DNA of 64,000 nucleotides from Apostichopus japonicus (taxonomy: Eukaryota > Echinodermata > Holothuroidea > Aspidochirotida > Stichopodidae): positions 1,211,001-1,275,000 of the forward strand of contig NC_092571.1 in NCBI RefSeq assembly GCF_037975245.1, given 5' to 3'. Position numbers and translations under genes: made by a program. The notes under the pieces are model-generated. The model was not told the origin of the DNA. It saw only the letters and a program-made list of their open reading frames with translations, and ran no database searches. The stretch's first letter is position 1, and each line of letters starts with the position of its first letter. Positions 53,111-64,000 of the stretch are shown one piece after another.

Positions 53111-53742
53111 TGACAAACAACTTTTCATGAGTTGGGACTGGGAGATTACGGGCTTTGTGGGTCGGGAGAACAAATGGTGATAACTTTGAATGCCATTTGC
53201 AACTTCTATTTGCTTTTTTTGGTGGTGGGTGGGGGGAGGAGGGAGGGAGAATTAGTGAAGGACTTAGCATTAATATTTGATATACTTTGAAATTAACAAT
53301 GTGCTTTCTGTCTTCTATCTCTGTTTTTATTTATGTATTTAATAAGGTCGTTAAGACTTGTTGAAATGAACTCAACAATAAAAAAAATATAAAGTTGAGC
53401 CTTTGGGAAATTAAATTAGATGCGAGTTATTTTTAATATTGTCCAACCAGTTTATTGTGATATGTATGTCAGTCCCTAGTGTAGTTTCTGGGGTAGGTGG
53501 ATGGGTGGGGAGGGGGCGGAGTGGGTTGAAAAGATTTGGTTTCTTTGGGTATCGTTGTGAATGACAACAGAAGTGAAACTCTGACAATGGCTGGGCAATT
53601 AGGAAAAATTCAGAACTCATAATTAAACAAAACAGAAATATAATGAATCACATTGGGTGAGTTAAGAATGGTGGTTTCAACAAAACGGTACTGCCCGGGA
53701 GTAGTGCGCCCTCATACAACACCAAGCTCAGCTTGTTATAAG

Positions 53743-53954
53743 CATAGGCGGAGGAGCCCAATTTGATTGGGGGGGGGGGGCTGAAAAGACTTGCCCGAAA
53801 AATATAACCAAAATTTGAAAAACATATTGCAAATTATTTTTCTATCAGTAAGTGCCCGAATATTTCTCAACATAATGCCCAAATTTTCACAAAAATATTT
53901 GGTTGGGGGCTGCAGCCTCCCAGCCCCCTCCCCACCCCGCCTACTACGCCTATG
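53743..53954. mobile_element. CATAGGCGGAGG-type DNA element
   Basis: Ends CATAGGCGGAGGAGCC and GCCTACTACGCCTATG are inverted. The flanks gttataag and attataag match at 7 of 8 bases, fitting hAT. It shares its interior with 21441-21752. Confidence 0.85.
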
Positions 53955-54874
53955 ATTATAAGAGCCAATGGGAAGTGATTAACATACTGACTAAATTAAT
54001 TTGTCTACACATTTTTCACATTCATGTCAGAGGTATGCATTAGGACATGCAAAACACTGTAGGCCAATCTCAAATAGACCTTTGAGAATGACTCTATTTC
54101 GACAAACTTTCAAACTGAATAACGGAACAATCATAAATCATCCCCCATACAAGTTATAAGGGGCCAAACATCTAACATGATGACATCACAGACCACCTAC
54201 TGTCGTCCCCTTCTCTCGGAGAGAGGAGCTACCCCCCACCCCCCCCCCCCGCCCGTTCGTTTTCGACCAAAACTGTTCCCCGCCGCGGATGGGGCTGCAA
54301 ATCTGGTGAGAGGGATGTCCCCTCTTGCCGAGAAGAGCACCCCGTTCGTTTACGAATAATTGGAGGGTTTAGATTGAAATATAAAGGTCACATTTATTCA
54401 ACCACATCTTGAGTTAGGTAGAATGCATTGAGATGGGAGTTTCAACTAACGATGTAGAATATATTCTTCTCCATATAAGTGTTACATAGTCTGTAAACAA
54501 AATATCCCTTTAAAGTTACTAAGGGGAGAAGGGGATCACAGAACCATTAAAGTACACCAGGTCTTATGGTGGTTCTCCCGTTTGATAATAAAAAAGTATC
54601 CATTTCCATTTTGGAATTGACGAGTGCCATTCGGTAGAGAAGAAAAATACATTTCTGCACGTGGGCGGGAAAGGGAGACAAACTTCAAACTCACAACTAC
54701 CCCACTCCCTACCCCTTCCACAAGTGGGTTGGTGAAATATGTAACAACCTTACTTGCTAATAAGTTCGATGAAACATGTCACAGATAAATTTGCCTGCTC
54801 AAACGCGTTTCACAACCCCGGGAGTATTGGTTGAGGAAGAGAGATTGATTCCCCTGAAAGGACCAGTTAGCATT

Positions 54875-55167
54875 CAGGCGCGTAGCCAGGGGGGGGGGCG
54901 AAGGGAGCAGCCGACCCCCCCCCTTGAGCATATTTTAAAAAATTGTTTAATGTTTTTATGATATCGCTAGTATTTTCAAAAGAGAAAATGCTAAGATGCA
55001 ACTTACAAGGCCTGGGAAGTCCCATTTCCAGCGATCTGGGAGGCATTTTCAGCCAAAATTTTCTTGTACGCTTCGCGCCAACCATGGTGGCGCTACGCTT
55101 AGATAGTTTGCAATGCCGAATCTACAGTTTCGCCCCTCCCTTGGCAAATTCCTGGCTACGAGGCCTG
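54875..55167. mobile_element. hAT-like MITE, third copy of the 9.3-kb family
   Basis: Starts CAGGCGCGTAGCCAGG. The flanks ttagcatt and ttagcatc match at 7 of 8 bases. Core at 55011-55107. The right end has mutated to gaggcctg. Confidence 0.88.
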
Positions 55168-56994
55168 TTAGCATCATTTGACGTGTGTTTTCTTTCCGAG
55201 GAGGTCCCCCCATTCCCTTACAAAGGAGACATTCAATGACCCCAGGGCAACTCACCCTCCATTATAAATTCCTTCATTCGCCACTTGCTCTCCAAATTAA
55301 TGGGCCGAGGAATTGTATAGCTTGCCTACTTATATAGACCTAAACTGTAGTCTAAAAATGCCTCGGACTGTACCATTTGACTTTTAAATTATTTTGTGTT
55401 CTGGGGATGACCCTCAAGCCCCCCCCCCCCCGCCACCCCCATATCAATCAATCAATCAATCAATCAATCAGAAGACATTTATATAGCGCTAAAATCAACA
55501 AAAGTTGGGACTTGGGAGTTGGTTTAAATGACCTTACGGCACCATTATTAAATCCTTATTCACATCTGCCCCTCCCAAAACGATTCAGGTTACTACCCTA
55601 AACCAGGGAGCAGAGAGTTGTTATAACAACTCTCTGCCTAAACAGTCGGTGATTATTTATTAGCACTATCTTACGTTTTGAGCTAGACATACACCATTTG
55701 ACGATTAATTCTTGGGTGTGGGGGGGGGGGGTGGGGTGACCCTTACATAGGGATCTACTACAAAGACCCAAGTGTAGCCCCTCTCCTTTTAAAAATCCTC
55801 TATTAACCTCTGGCCCTTCCACAAAAGGTCAGCCCTATAACTTACCCCCCCCCCCGCCACCACCACCACCTTTGAAATCCAGTGCACACCACTCTGTCTG
55901 CATGTCGTACTAATTCCTTTGCAATTAACAAAATGTCACTTCTATTTAAAAGCAAAATGTCACTTTCATTTTAAAAGAGTATCTTTTAATAATATCAATA
56001 TAAAAACGGTGCCCCCCCCCCACCCTCAAAAGCCACCCCTAGCTCTCCGTGATTCCGTGGTGGACACAGATCTACCAACGGGTTACGGAATACCGTGACA
56101 TGTAATAGGGATTTGTATAATATACTTACCACTCGTCCATCACCCCAACCCCCCCCCCCCCACGTACATACACACCTGAGAAAAGACTGATTACGTCATT
56201 GCCTCACACCCCTCGTTCTACCATTCCCGCCCCCTCCTTCCAAACCGTTAATTAGAAGCCATATAGTTACGATTTTCTATCGTTGTTAAATAATAACTAC
56301 TGATACAATGTAGACAGCAACGTTATAAACATAACGTATACAAATTAACAATGCACTAATAATCCAGCTTTTTGGGGGCGGAGAAACAGGGGGTTGAGTT
56401 TTTTACCCCCCCCCACTTTATGAAGAGGGGGGTTGGCCCACACAATCAACTCCCCCCCTAGTTTTGCCAGTAATGTTCTGTTATAGCCTATGTTATGTGC
56501 TCCAAATGGCATAATAAATCAAATTAATAAATTTGAAATTGTTAAAGTCATTTCAACCTTTTACCTGATACATCAACACTTAACGACCGAAAACCGAGTT
56601 AGAATTGACCCACACATTATTTCTAACCCCTTTCCCCCACCTTGCGCATTCCTATAGCTCATAGCGCTAACTTCACCCCACAACAGACATACACAAAAAA
56701 AAAAAACGTTTTGTTGCTGTTGAATAGCTTGGAGCTGTACACACTTGCCAACTTCAACGAGGTGTTTTTAAGTACATGTACGTAGGCAATATGAGTGTCG
56801 AAATCTGTCGCTAGGCTATGATCGATTCAAAAACAGCGTTACGGTTTATGTTTGTAAATTGGTTTAAGTTTAATTTGTTCGTTCGTTTAGACCGCACGGC
56901 ACGATAGTCACGCATAACTGACGTCCCACTTCGGTAGGCCTACTCTATAAAAACGCAGAGTGTAGAAAATTAATGACTCATACGGTTTCTGTAC
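55168..56994. other. Intergenic, C-run-rich; includes a LINE tail
   Basis: Many C runs (55419, 55845, 56012, 56150, 56405) and G runs (55720). At 55446-55500 an (ATCA)n microsatellite is followed by gacatttatatagcgctaaa, the reverse complement of a typical LINE 3' end, so a minus-strand LINE tail starts here. No gene is supported. Confidence 0.55.
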
Positions 56995-57910
56995 CAGTGG
57001 CGTCGCCAAGGGGGGGGGGGGGGCAGGGGGCACGTGCCCCCCTGGAAAACCTAGTGCCCCCCCCGAGTGCCCCCCCATCTGAGATTTGGGTTGGTAAAAA
57101 AATATATAAATATATTTTGTTATATTCAACTCCCATCATCTGAGTTGGTTTTTCATAAGGACAAAGAAGCACAGTAATTCGTATTTTCTTCAAATGAGCT
57201 GCGAAAAAATGAAAAAGTTTATCCTTGAACGTCGGGTATCGAAGTCGTAACCCGCGCCATCACAGCAGGTGTCGATATTTACATTGAATGTGTCAGTGCT
57301 CACGCCATACCAGCGGATATACACGTCCGCTTCGCGAGCTACATGACTGTGAGAAGGGAGGGTACTGCAATATGTTGCCTTGGTCTGAGGTTGACAGGTT
57401 AGGAGCTGACGAAATGTGAGAATGTGAGGGTCCGCAGGCACCATACTTGCCTATATTTGTGGACCCATATATTAACCCTGTTGTGTAGGGGGTGCAGAGG
57501 TCATTTGAGGTCAGATGCTTGTAGGAACAAATGGCGAATGTTCACACCTGCATACTGAGCCATACTCGATGTGTGATCAAACTTTGGATTGCATGGTGAG
57601 ATCCCTGATAGGAGCCAATAACGATGCTGGAACCTGTTACATATTAGATAATGGGCGAAAACGAGAAGGACAAGAAAGGAGTCGGGGTCATGCACACATT
57701 AATTCAACAAATGTAGGTTCTATTGATATAGGGTTAGGCATAATATCGATAGCATGTGGTTCATATCCTCTGCCAAATTCTGCGCCTTGTTAAATCATTA
57801 CCTCAAAAATAGCAATTTCTGGAGATATCTTCAGATCGAATTTAGCATCAAATGTGGCAGCATTTTGCATCTAGCCCTCCGTATGCGAAAATTTTCCAAA
57901 GGGGAGGGGG

Positions 57911-58106
57911 CAGTGGCGGCGGAACCGGGGGCTTGGGGGGCTCAGCCCCCAATGAAAAAGTTGAGGGGGCAAATGCATGATAAGCCCCCCCCCCCAATAT
58001 TTACCAAGGCTCCGAAACGTGCATCTGCCCATTTTTCAATGCATACTTGTCGATCTGTCCGATGCACACGTATACTATATAGGTGTAATAATTTTAGTAA
58101 ATGCTG
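57911..58106. mobile_element. CAGTGGCGG-type DNA element, copy 2 (nested)
   Basis: Matches 27349-27577 closely (cagtggcggcggaaccgggg, gaggggg, ccaaggctccgaaacgtgca, gtgtaataattttagtaaat). Nested in 56995-58715. Confidence 0.78.
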
Positions 58107-58275
58107 GGGGGACCCTCGGCCCGTCCCCTGGCTATAGACCACATTGTCACCCCAACCGCGTCTTCAAGCCCCGTGAAAAGTGGAAGCAGTGAGTGTGAGT
58201 ACCGGTAAGCGCAACACAACTTCGTCTTAGGCCAATGACTTGCTTCATTTCAGCCAGTTCTCCAACATCCCCTTA

Positions 58276-58588
58276 CTACACTCAAAAACGTCTTTGCGAG
58301 TACACTACGAGTAATAGCTACTCTCTTAAAACACCATCGAATATACAAATTACAATGTTTTTACAGACTTTTACGTGCAATCTGAGAAATTGCAGGCTTG
58401 AGACCCATATTTTAGAGCTAGGTATTCGCAGCATAAAACACTTGGGAAGTGCCGTTTCCGGCCATCTGGGGGTTTGAAAAACCCAAAATTTTCTTGTACG
58501 CTCCGCGCCAACCGATGGTGGCGCTCCGCTTAGATAGTCTCTACACATAAGCCCCCCCCCCAATAATTTTCCCGTTCCGACGCACCTG
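58276..58588. mobile_element. Core-bearing DNA element, copy 2 (nested)
   Basis: Second copy of 29630-29940, with the core at 58440-58538. In both places a copy of this family lies within a few kb of a CAGTGGCGG-type copy, and here both lie inside one host element. Confidence 0.75.
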
Positions 58589-58949
58589 GAGGGGCAAAAC
58601 CCTCCCCTTAGACCCCTCCCCCAGGACGGCAATCCGTATCCACCTAAGTTCCCCCCCATCAAATGTTGGTGCCCCCCCTGTGCCCCCCAGACTGAAAAGT
58701 CTGGTGAAGCCACTGTTCTGTACACTGCGAATTCAGTCTTTTGACACCAAAATGTAGCACACGTAACCTGGTGTTCAAATAATTTTGAACACTTGTGTTA
58801 AGATTCTGAACACTTTTCTCCCTAAAGTTTTGAACGTGCACAAAAAAAAGCTGGATGCAGTGGACATTATTCAACTAACTCGGGAATTTGCAGGAAGGTC
58901 GCAAACAAGAAAGAATATGTTTGGAAACTTCACTTGAATCATGTGAAAA

Positions 58950-59328
58950 CAGTGGCGGAGCGTCCATACAGTCGGGGGGGGGGGGGGGACGGATGCTCCT
59001 CCTGACGGACTCAAATGGACTGCTGGCGCCCTTCCCGCTTTTTACAACTTTTTACTTATTCTCGATTATTCACATTTTTATTGCGCTCTCATCTACCTCT
59101 TGACATTTGTCACATTTTGTTGGCGTTGACACCTATTTATTTTTCGTTTATCTGCAAATTAGCAAGGCCTGGAAAGGGTCATTTCCGGCGATCTAGGGAG
59201 TATCTTTACTCAAAACAATTCAGTACGCTACGCGCCAACATGTGGTGGCACTCCGCATAGATAGTGTCGAAAGCGCCCCTACAGACTATTCTCGACCCCC
59301 CTGACCAATACCCCTAGCCCGGCCACTG
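58950..59328. mobile_element. CAGTGGCGGAGC-type DNA element
   Basis: Left end CAGTGGCGGAGCGTCC with a G14 run; right end cccggCCACTG. Core at 59166-59265. The flanks do not show a clear target duplication, so the borders are approximate. Confidence 0.65.
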
Positions 59329-59659
59329 TGGTTAGTGTAGAACTATTATGCTGTAACTGACTGAGAGTATCAAGGACAGCTAATAAAACAACATTCGGTA
59401 CTCCAGAATATTTTGCACCCACGCGGGAAAACTGCATTGAAATGCATTTTACTGTATCCTATATATGTTGCACTGGTAGAGCGCATGCGATTCAGAAAAA
59501 GTTGATTGGATACGGCCAATAGGCTATATAATCCATGGTGACCGTTTATTTACAAGTTGAGAATACAACATGAAAAAACGGAAAATCTTGCTTTCCATTA
59601 TAGTAACACATCAGTGACAGAACATGAGATTTCAATTGTCAAAATATGAAATGGTTAAA

Positions 59660-59846
59660 TGCAGCTTTTCCGGGCCTGGGCAGTGCAGTGGCATTTACTG
59701 CAATCTGGGAGGCAATATTTGCGGCCAAAAAATTATTGTGCACTTCGCGGCGCTCCACTTAGATAATGAGCCAGCAGTTATGACTTTTTATTTCATCAAT
59801 GGCCTGCAACCCCGGCCCACTTCTGACAAAAAATCTCCGCCACTGT
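59660..59846. mobile_element. Decayed core-bearing DNA element
   Basis: Has the core in worn form (59674-59767: gggcctgggcagtgcagtgg, cttcgcggcgctccacttag) and a right end ctccgccactg. The left end is not seen. Confidence 0.6.
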
Positions 59847-60204
59847 GACATTCTAACAAGCCATCCTTTTAACGTGTCACTGAATTTTATGAAAAGAAAA
59901 TTTGTTCGTTTTGACTAAGAGCTCTTTTTCTGAACGTTTGCTTGCAAGTTACTGTGGTGTATCAAAGCGTTGGTGAACGTACAGCCCACTAACAACGTTT
60001 GAGGCCAAGGCTAAGTTCAGTGTCAAGAGACGTGAAGACTTTCTACTTGAAAATCATCTGTAAGTGTGCACTTTACCATCCTAAAAGCATGTTGCTAATT
60101 ATTTCACACCGTAAACCTATCTTTATTACATAGTCGATATTTAAATAAACTAGGCCTGCATACAGCATAACTACTTGTGTAAATACTCAATAGGCTATAG
60201 TCAT

Positions 60205-60590
60205 GAATGCACTGGTATTGTTAGTACAAAGAGTTCCTAACCTTGATCTGATAGAACCATGATATTCATACTGCTCGTACTGATAATAAACTTTATTAAG
60301 CACCAAAAATGGGCAATTAAATGCTCGCAATAAGACAATACATTGACAAGATGGAATAAGAATAATACAAATAGTACACATGAAAATACACTAAAAGGAT
60401 ACCATACTATGAATTGCACATATTAATTTAATAGGATAATAAGAAGTCAAACTATTAAGAAAAATAAGAATTGCAACTGACTGAAGGAATAAGAATCAAA
60501 ACTCTCGAAAATGGTCAAACTCTAAGAATACGAGTGCTCTGGAAGCAGATTTGCCACTACAGTATAGAAAAAAACTTGTCCCAACTGCAT
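60205..60590. mobile_element. Relative of the 48.6-kb palindromic element
   Basis: Left part (60205-60285) is the reverse complement of the centre of 48586-48783; the right part ends acgagtgctctggaagcag and ttgtcccaactg, matching the right arm of that element. The middle (60286-60525) is extra AT-rich DNA, so this is a longer family member or a composite. Confidence 0.6.
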
Positions 60591-60712
60591 GGGTGTTTAA
60601 AAATCAAAGGTAATCGATTCAGTTATAGTATTAAGTAGGAAGTTTTAACTTTGAACTTATTCAGATAAATTCCAAGGTACAAAGAAGATACATTTTTATA
60701 GGAATAACTCAC

Positions 60713-60759
60713 CTCAAAGGAGGCATTCATGTGATGGGTTACATAGCGTATTCTTTGCA
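60713..60759 (-). CDS. Possible 47-bp exon of an unidentified gene
   Basis: Minus strand: a strong pyrimidine tract and TTTAG acceptor, then an open segment reading QRIRYVTHHMNASFE, then donor GAG|GTGAGT. The splice sites are good but the segment is short, the protein is not recognised, and no partner exon was found. It could be chance. Confidence 0.25.
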
Positions 60760-61120
60760 CTAAAGTAGAGAGAAAGAGAAACAAATTAGTTAGAAGAAAA
60801 AACCTGATGCCTAATATTGTTTTTTGGTAAATAAATAAAGTAAACAGTCGTGCATTGACTCAATTACGAATATTGCAGAAGCAATGTCAGATGTCGTTTT
60901 ATGAAACTCGTCTGTTCTACTGTCATTCGTTAACTCTGTCAGTTTGTCTGTAAAAGATACACTGACAAGATCTAGCTATCTTTCTACTAGAGCACGAGAA
61001 CGCACATTCTTTGGAGCAAGGTGTCGGTCATTTTCGGCATGGTACTAACTATTTCAGTCTTTATCTTCGGTTCATTGAAGGTGTTTCATCTGTTCGAGGA
61101 AAGTGAAAACGGCTAAGAAC

Positions 61121-62005
61121 ATGACACTAACCAGTTCAACCCTGCGCATATTTCTTTACACTGTGACGTCATTGATCTTCATTCAAGTGTTGTATCATGC
61201 TGTTTTTTTCCAGCGTGCGTCACGAATGAAGTCAAAATTACCTGTAAACTTAACGAGAGATGATGTCTCCATTCAAATTGAAAAGCAAAGTGCGTTCAGT
61301 GTTTATCACGTATCTTACAATCAATGGCGTGATTTAGATGTCTTGCCCGATACCGTCACATTGGTCAGCCACTGTAGCGCCCATAATTTGCATTATCTAC
61401 CACGTTTCACCCAGACATGGGGTGGTCCTGTTTCCCTAGCCGTCATTACAACACCGTTAGACTTGCAGATAACGCTGGACGCGATGTACAGTATGGCGAG
61501 TTGCTTCGAGAGCATCCGGAGATACACTACCTTCCACGTTGCACTTCAAACCGAAAACTTTGTGGACCTTGACTCCGCTATATATCACTTCAGCAGGGAT
61601 ATGAATGTACCATGTGATCAACTCATTAACTATTTAAAGGTGTCCATTACGGGAATCAACTTCGCGTTAGATGGTCTACCTTATCCAATCAACTTCCTTC
61701 GCAATCTCGGCAGCCAGGGCGCAGAGACAAACTTTGTAATGGTTGTTGACATTGACATGCTCACCAATATAGATTTCTTTAAGCATACAACGGAACTACT
61801 AAAAAGCCGCGATGTCCAAGAAAAACTCAAGAAAATGGCCTTGGTTATTCCTGTCTTCGAAATGGACGAATCCATCTCTGATAGCCCAAAAACCAAACAA
61901 GAATTGAGAAGTGCGGTGATAGACGGATCTGTTAGGCAAGGCTATATCGAAGTCTGTGCGCATTGCCACGGACCAATCGATTATAACAGATGGTTCCGAA
62001 TTCAG
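61121..62005 (+). CDS. GT49 glycosyltransferase (B4GAT1/LARGE-like), first coding exon, partial
   Basis: 295 residues from ATG at 61121 to donor CAG|GTATTA at 62005. Short cytosolic tail, signal-anchor membrane segment at about residues 10-30, then a Golgi-lumen domain: a type II protein. The catalytic domain has the GT49 landmarks: LVSHCSAHNLHYL, WGGPVSLAVI (W100), YPINFLRNLGSQGAETNFVM, the metal-binding VDIDM (D210, D212), and CAHCHGPIDYNRW near the end. Family members add glucuronic acid to xylose on matriglycan primer glycans (B4GAT1) or extend it (LARGE). The end of the GT49 domain is missing and must lie in exons past base 64000. The same frame opens earlier at a GTG (61103), which is not a likely start; a spliced upstream start remains possible. 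Confidence 0.85.
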
Positions 62006-62828
62006 GTATTAATTTTATCCAATGTTTATTGGGGAGAGGAGGGAGGGGGAAGGGGATTTGGAAGGGGAGGTTATGTTCCTTATGGGGTCAATAAATTCCT
62101 GAATAAAAAGCTGATTTTTTTATGTTGATTAAATTGATGGTATGATTGTTTTATTCTATAACCATGCATATTCACACTTAGGTTGATGTCCCTCATTCTA
62201 ATTAAAATATATTTTCACTTGCAAAGCTATTCATGTTTCCCCATAAATTGATCATTTCCATAAAGTATTTCGTTATGGGGTTGGGGTGGGGTAGGGGTGG
62301 GGTGGGGATAGTTTCAATTTCCATGATCATGTTTTTATCTTTTGTTACGGTAAAGGAAATGCAAGAAGGGTTAAGTGTTTCTCCTTGAGTCTTAAGCTAT
62401 TCGGAATAACACTTTATTTCCGAAAATCCTTAATTTAAAGTTATTTTTCAGCTAATCTGGTCTCAACGTATTCCCCGATTTAAAAATAAAAGCAATGTCG
62501 CCCTCTGTACCAGCGACAACAGATTCATTCCTTTAATGTGGCATTCTCATCTTTAGCTATAAACAGGATATGGATCTGGGCACTATTACCGCAAAGTTCT
62601 CAGGTGTCCGAAATTCCAATCCGTATCTCAGTTCTGCGTACCCTATAGGCCTAATCGCAGTGTGCGTTATGTGCGAGTAACTTCCCGCTGGTTCACAATG
62701 GTGCTAGTTGTACACAATTTTTATATTGGCTATAGACCGGTACAGTATTTGAAATATGGTTTATTGGTGTGCTCGGTGTATCGGTGCGTATGTTGCTAGT
62801 ATTGTGTAAAGGAGAATGAGTGACATGC
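62006..62828. other. Intron of the GT49 gene, left part
   Basis: No second GT49 exon seen. G-rich words at 62030-62070 and 62277-62305 ((GGGGT)n-like). The open frame of exon 1 runs on to a TGA at 62126-62128, which is intronic. Confidence 0.5.
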
Positions 62829-63140
62829 AGTGACTTCACCAGACATTTCAATCTTGGGAGGCACAGGGGGGGGGGGCACAGCAATTAATTAGGGGGCACA
62901 ATGTTTATTTGTGAATGCCATCGTGGGGGAGGGGTCTATGGGGAGTGCTTGACCTCCTCCCCTTTGAGACATTTTTTTTATTAATGAAGGGTTCTAAGAT
63001 GAAATCTGGTGCTATATTTTGCAACTTGAAGGAACTTTATGCTCAAGAATTTTCGGGTTTAGTCTGTCCGATATTTATGTTATTAATTGAGGCGGATAAA
63101 AAAGTTATACAAAAAATGGAAATTGACCCTTTTGCTTAGG
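62829..63140. mobile_element. Partial CAGTGRC-type DNA element
   Basis: Begins CAGTGACTTCACCAGACATT, matching the inverted right end of 56995-58715 (CAGTGGCTTCACCAGAC), with a G run at 62867-62875. Its other end is not found in the window. The 74-codon frame at 62915-63139 comes from the repeat. Confidence 0.6.
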
Positions 63141-63510
63141 TAATCCTTACTATAATTTGGCTAAGCTTATAATTGTTTGAAATCACTTTTCTCCGTCGTC
63201 TGCTGCTCGATTAGACTACAATTTTCGGAAAAGACATAATTTGTTTTTCTTATTGTCCTAAGGGGGCTTAGTTTTGGTATAATAGTCGCGTTTTGGTAAC
63301 TTAAGAATAAATCATCTTGAAATATCCATTACAGATTGTTTTTCGTATCGTGAGCTTTGTGTTTTAGGTGATATTTGTGCTCCTTCGTGACGTAGCGCTG
63401 CGGTATAAAAGTTGTTTAAATGAAACGAAGTTGTACAGTTTGTAGATGTAGGCCTACACGCCAAGGCAGATGTAGGCCTACACGCCACGGCATTAGCGGG
63501 ACAATTAGTA
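63141..63510. other. Unique sequence with a short duplicated word
   Basis: Contains tgtaggcctacacgccaagg and a second tgtaggcctacacgccacgg (63445-63490), 27 bp apart. No gene. Confidence 0.45.
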
Positions 63511-63515
63511 AGTGA

Positions 63516-64000
63516 TTGGTGAGTTGTGTGATCGGCCCTTCAATTTGCAAGTGAACATGTGCCTCAAACAGTGAGCGAATTATGTTATTCTCGGATTCGG
63601 TGTGACCGGGACGTCACCGTACACACACTATCCTTAGCCTAGCTTAAAGGTTACACTGTTACACTTGGCGCTGTTCATGTACGCACGGTACGGTAGGCTA
63701 TATAGTATATCCGAACTTGGCATAGCCTTGGCCTAATGTTTACACCTGGTGCTGTTCGTGTGTAACGTGGTGATGTTCGTGTGACTACGATTGGTGAGTT
63801 GTGTGATCGGCCTTCAGTTTGCATTCAAGTAATGTGCCTCAAACAGTGAGCAAATTATTCTATTCTCGAATTCGGTAGACCTGGTGCTGTTCGTACGCTT
63901 GGTAGCACTGCAGGTTGACTATCCTAACTTGACATAGGCCTAGCCTTGGCCTAATCTTACACCTGTTGATGTTCGTGTGTAACATGGTGATGTTCGTGTG
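63516..64000. repeat. 275-bp tandem repeat, running off the right edge
   Basis: ttggtgagttgtgtgatcgg begins at 63516 and again at 63791. Shared blocks include gtgcctcaaacagtgagc, cttggcctaat and tgttcgtgtgtaac. Shorter echoes (ctggtgctgttcgtgtgtaa / gtggtgatgttcgtgtg) occur within each unit. Presumably in the GT49 intron. Confidence 0.8.

Larger units (their letters stand above)
56995..58715. mobile_element. hAT-like element, 1.7 kb, perfect 8-bp target duplication
   Basis: Begins CAGTGGCGTCGCCAAGG and ends CTGGTGAAGCCACTG. Flanks are identical: TTCTGTAC at 56987-56994 and 58716-58723. Inside are copies of two other families (57911-58106 and 58276-58588) and, at 57190-57695, two minus-strand open frames with a cysteine-rich stretch (CQPQTKATYC, then DTCCDGAGYDFDT) that is not recognised. 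No transposase is seen. Confidence 0.9.

Noticed and set aside
57190-57695. Confident host gene
   Set aside because: The frames look coding-like but lie inside a mobile element with fixed borders, have no recognised domain and lack clear splice sites; kept only as a finding.
58318-58725. 135-residue minus frame
   Set aside because: Made of repeat cores and terminal repeats; the same words appear in many non-coding copies.
61103-61105. GTG start for the GT49 protein
   Set aside because: Nuclear animal genes rarely start at GTG; the ATG at 61121 gives a proper signal anchor.
62006-62128. Continuation of GT49 coding to the stop at 62128
   Set aside because: After CAG|GTATTA the frame loses family similarity and becomes G-rich filler, so it is intron.

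Overview
Eukaryotic genomic DNA, almost certainly from a marine invertebrate. The genes have many small exons bounded by GT/AG splice sites, introns of 0.3-11 kb, and a dense load of LINE tails, non-autonomous DNA transposons, minisatellites and homopolymer tracts. The gene content (GPI-type alkaline phosphatase, LZIC, a GT49 glycosyltransferase, a DUF4806 gene) and the repeat style suggest an echinoderm or another non-vertebrate deuterostome. That placement is an inference; nothing here fixes the species. No bacterial, phage or CRISPR content was seen.

Layout. 1-4090 is the end of a 25-bp minisatellite that runs off the left edge. 4479-4580 (minus) is a lone exon resembling lysyl hydroxylase (PLOD). 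6193-7618 (minus) is a broken DUF4806-type gene: a 362-bp TTAA element sits in its first coding exon, and a frameshift and an in-frame stop follow. 9307-9899 holds two adjacent hAT-like elements. 12113-39803 (minus) is a complete nine-exon alkaline phosphatase gene coding for 521 residues. Its introns hold most of the repeats: minisatellites, an AGGTCA-rich repeat, a tRNA-derived SINE, a Ty3/gypsy ruin with two DNA elements inside it, a LINE tail and many hAT-like elements. 39804-45919 is intergenic, with a 67-bp minisatellite, a LINE 3' end and hammerhead-like motifs. 45920-50958 (plus) is a complete six-exon LZIC gene (188 residues). 51-60.6 kb is repeat-rich intergenic DNA, including a 1.7-kb hAT-like element with a perfect 8-bp target duplication. 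61121-62005 (plus) is the first coding exon of a GT49 (B4GAT1/LARGE-like) glycosyltransferase that continues past the window. The right end is a 275-bp tandem repeat.

The genes show no sign of working together; they are ordinary neighbours in an animal genome. The points most worth following are: a roughly 100-bp two-hairpin core found eleven times inside DNA elements with different ends; hammerhead-ribozyme-like motifs at 23.2 and 42 kb; the MITE insertion that split the DUF4806 exon; and a 107-bp duplication that gave LZIC a second, decoy splice acceptor. No clearly new multi-gene system was found.
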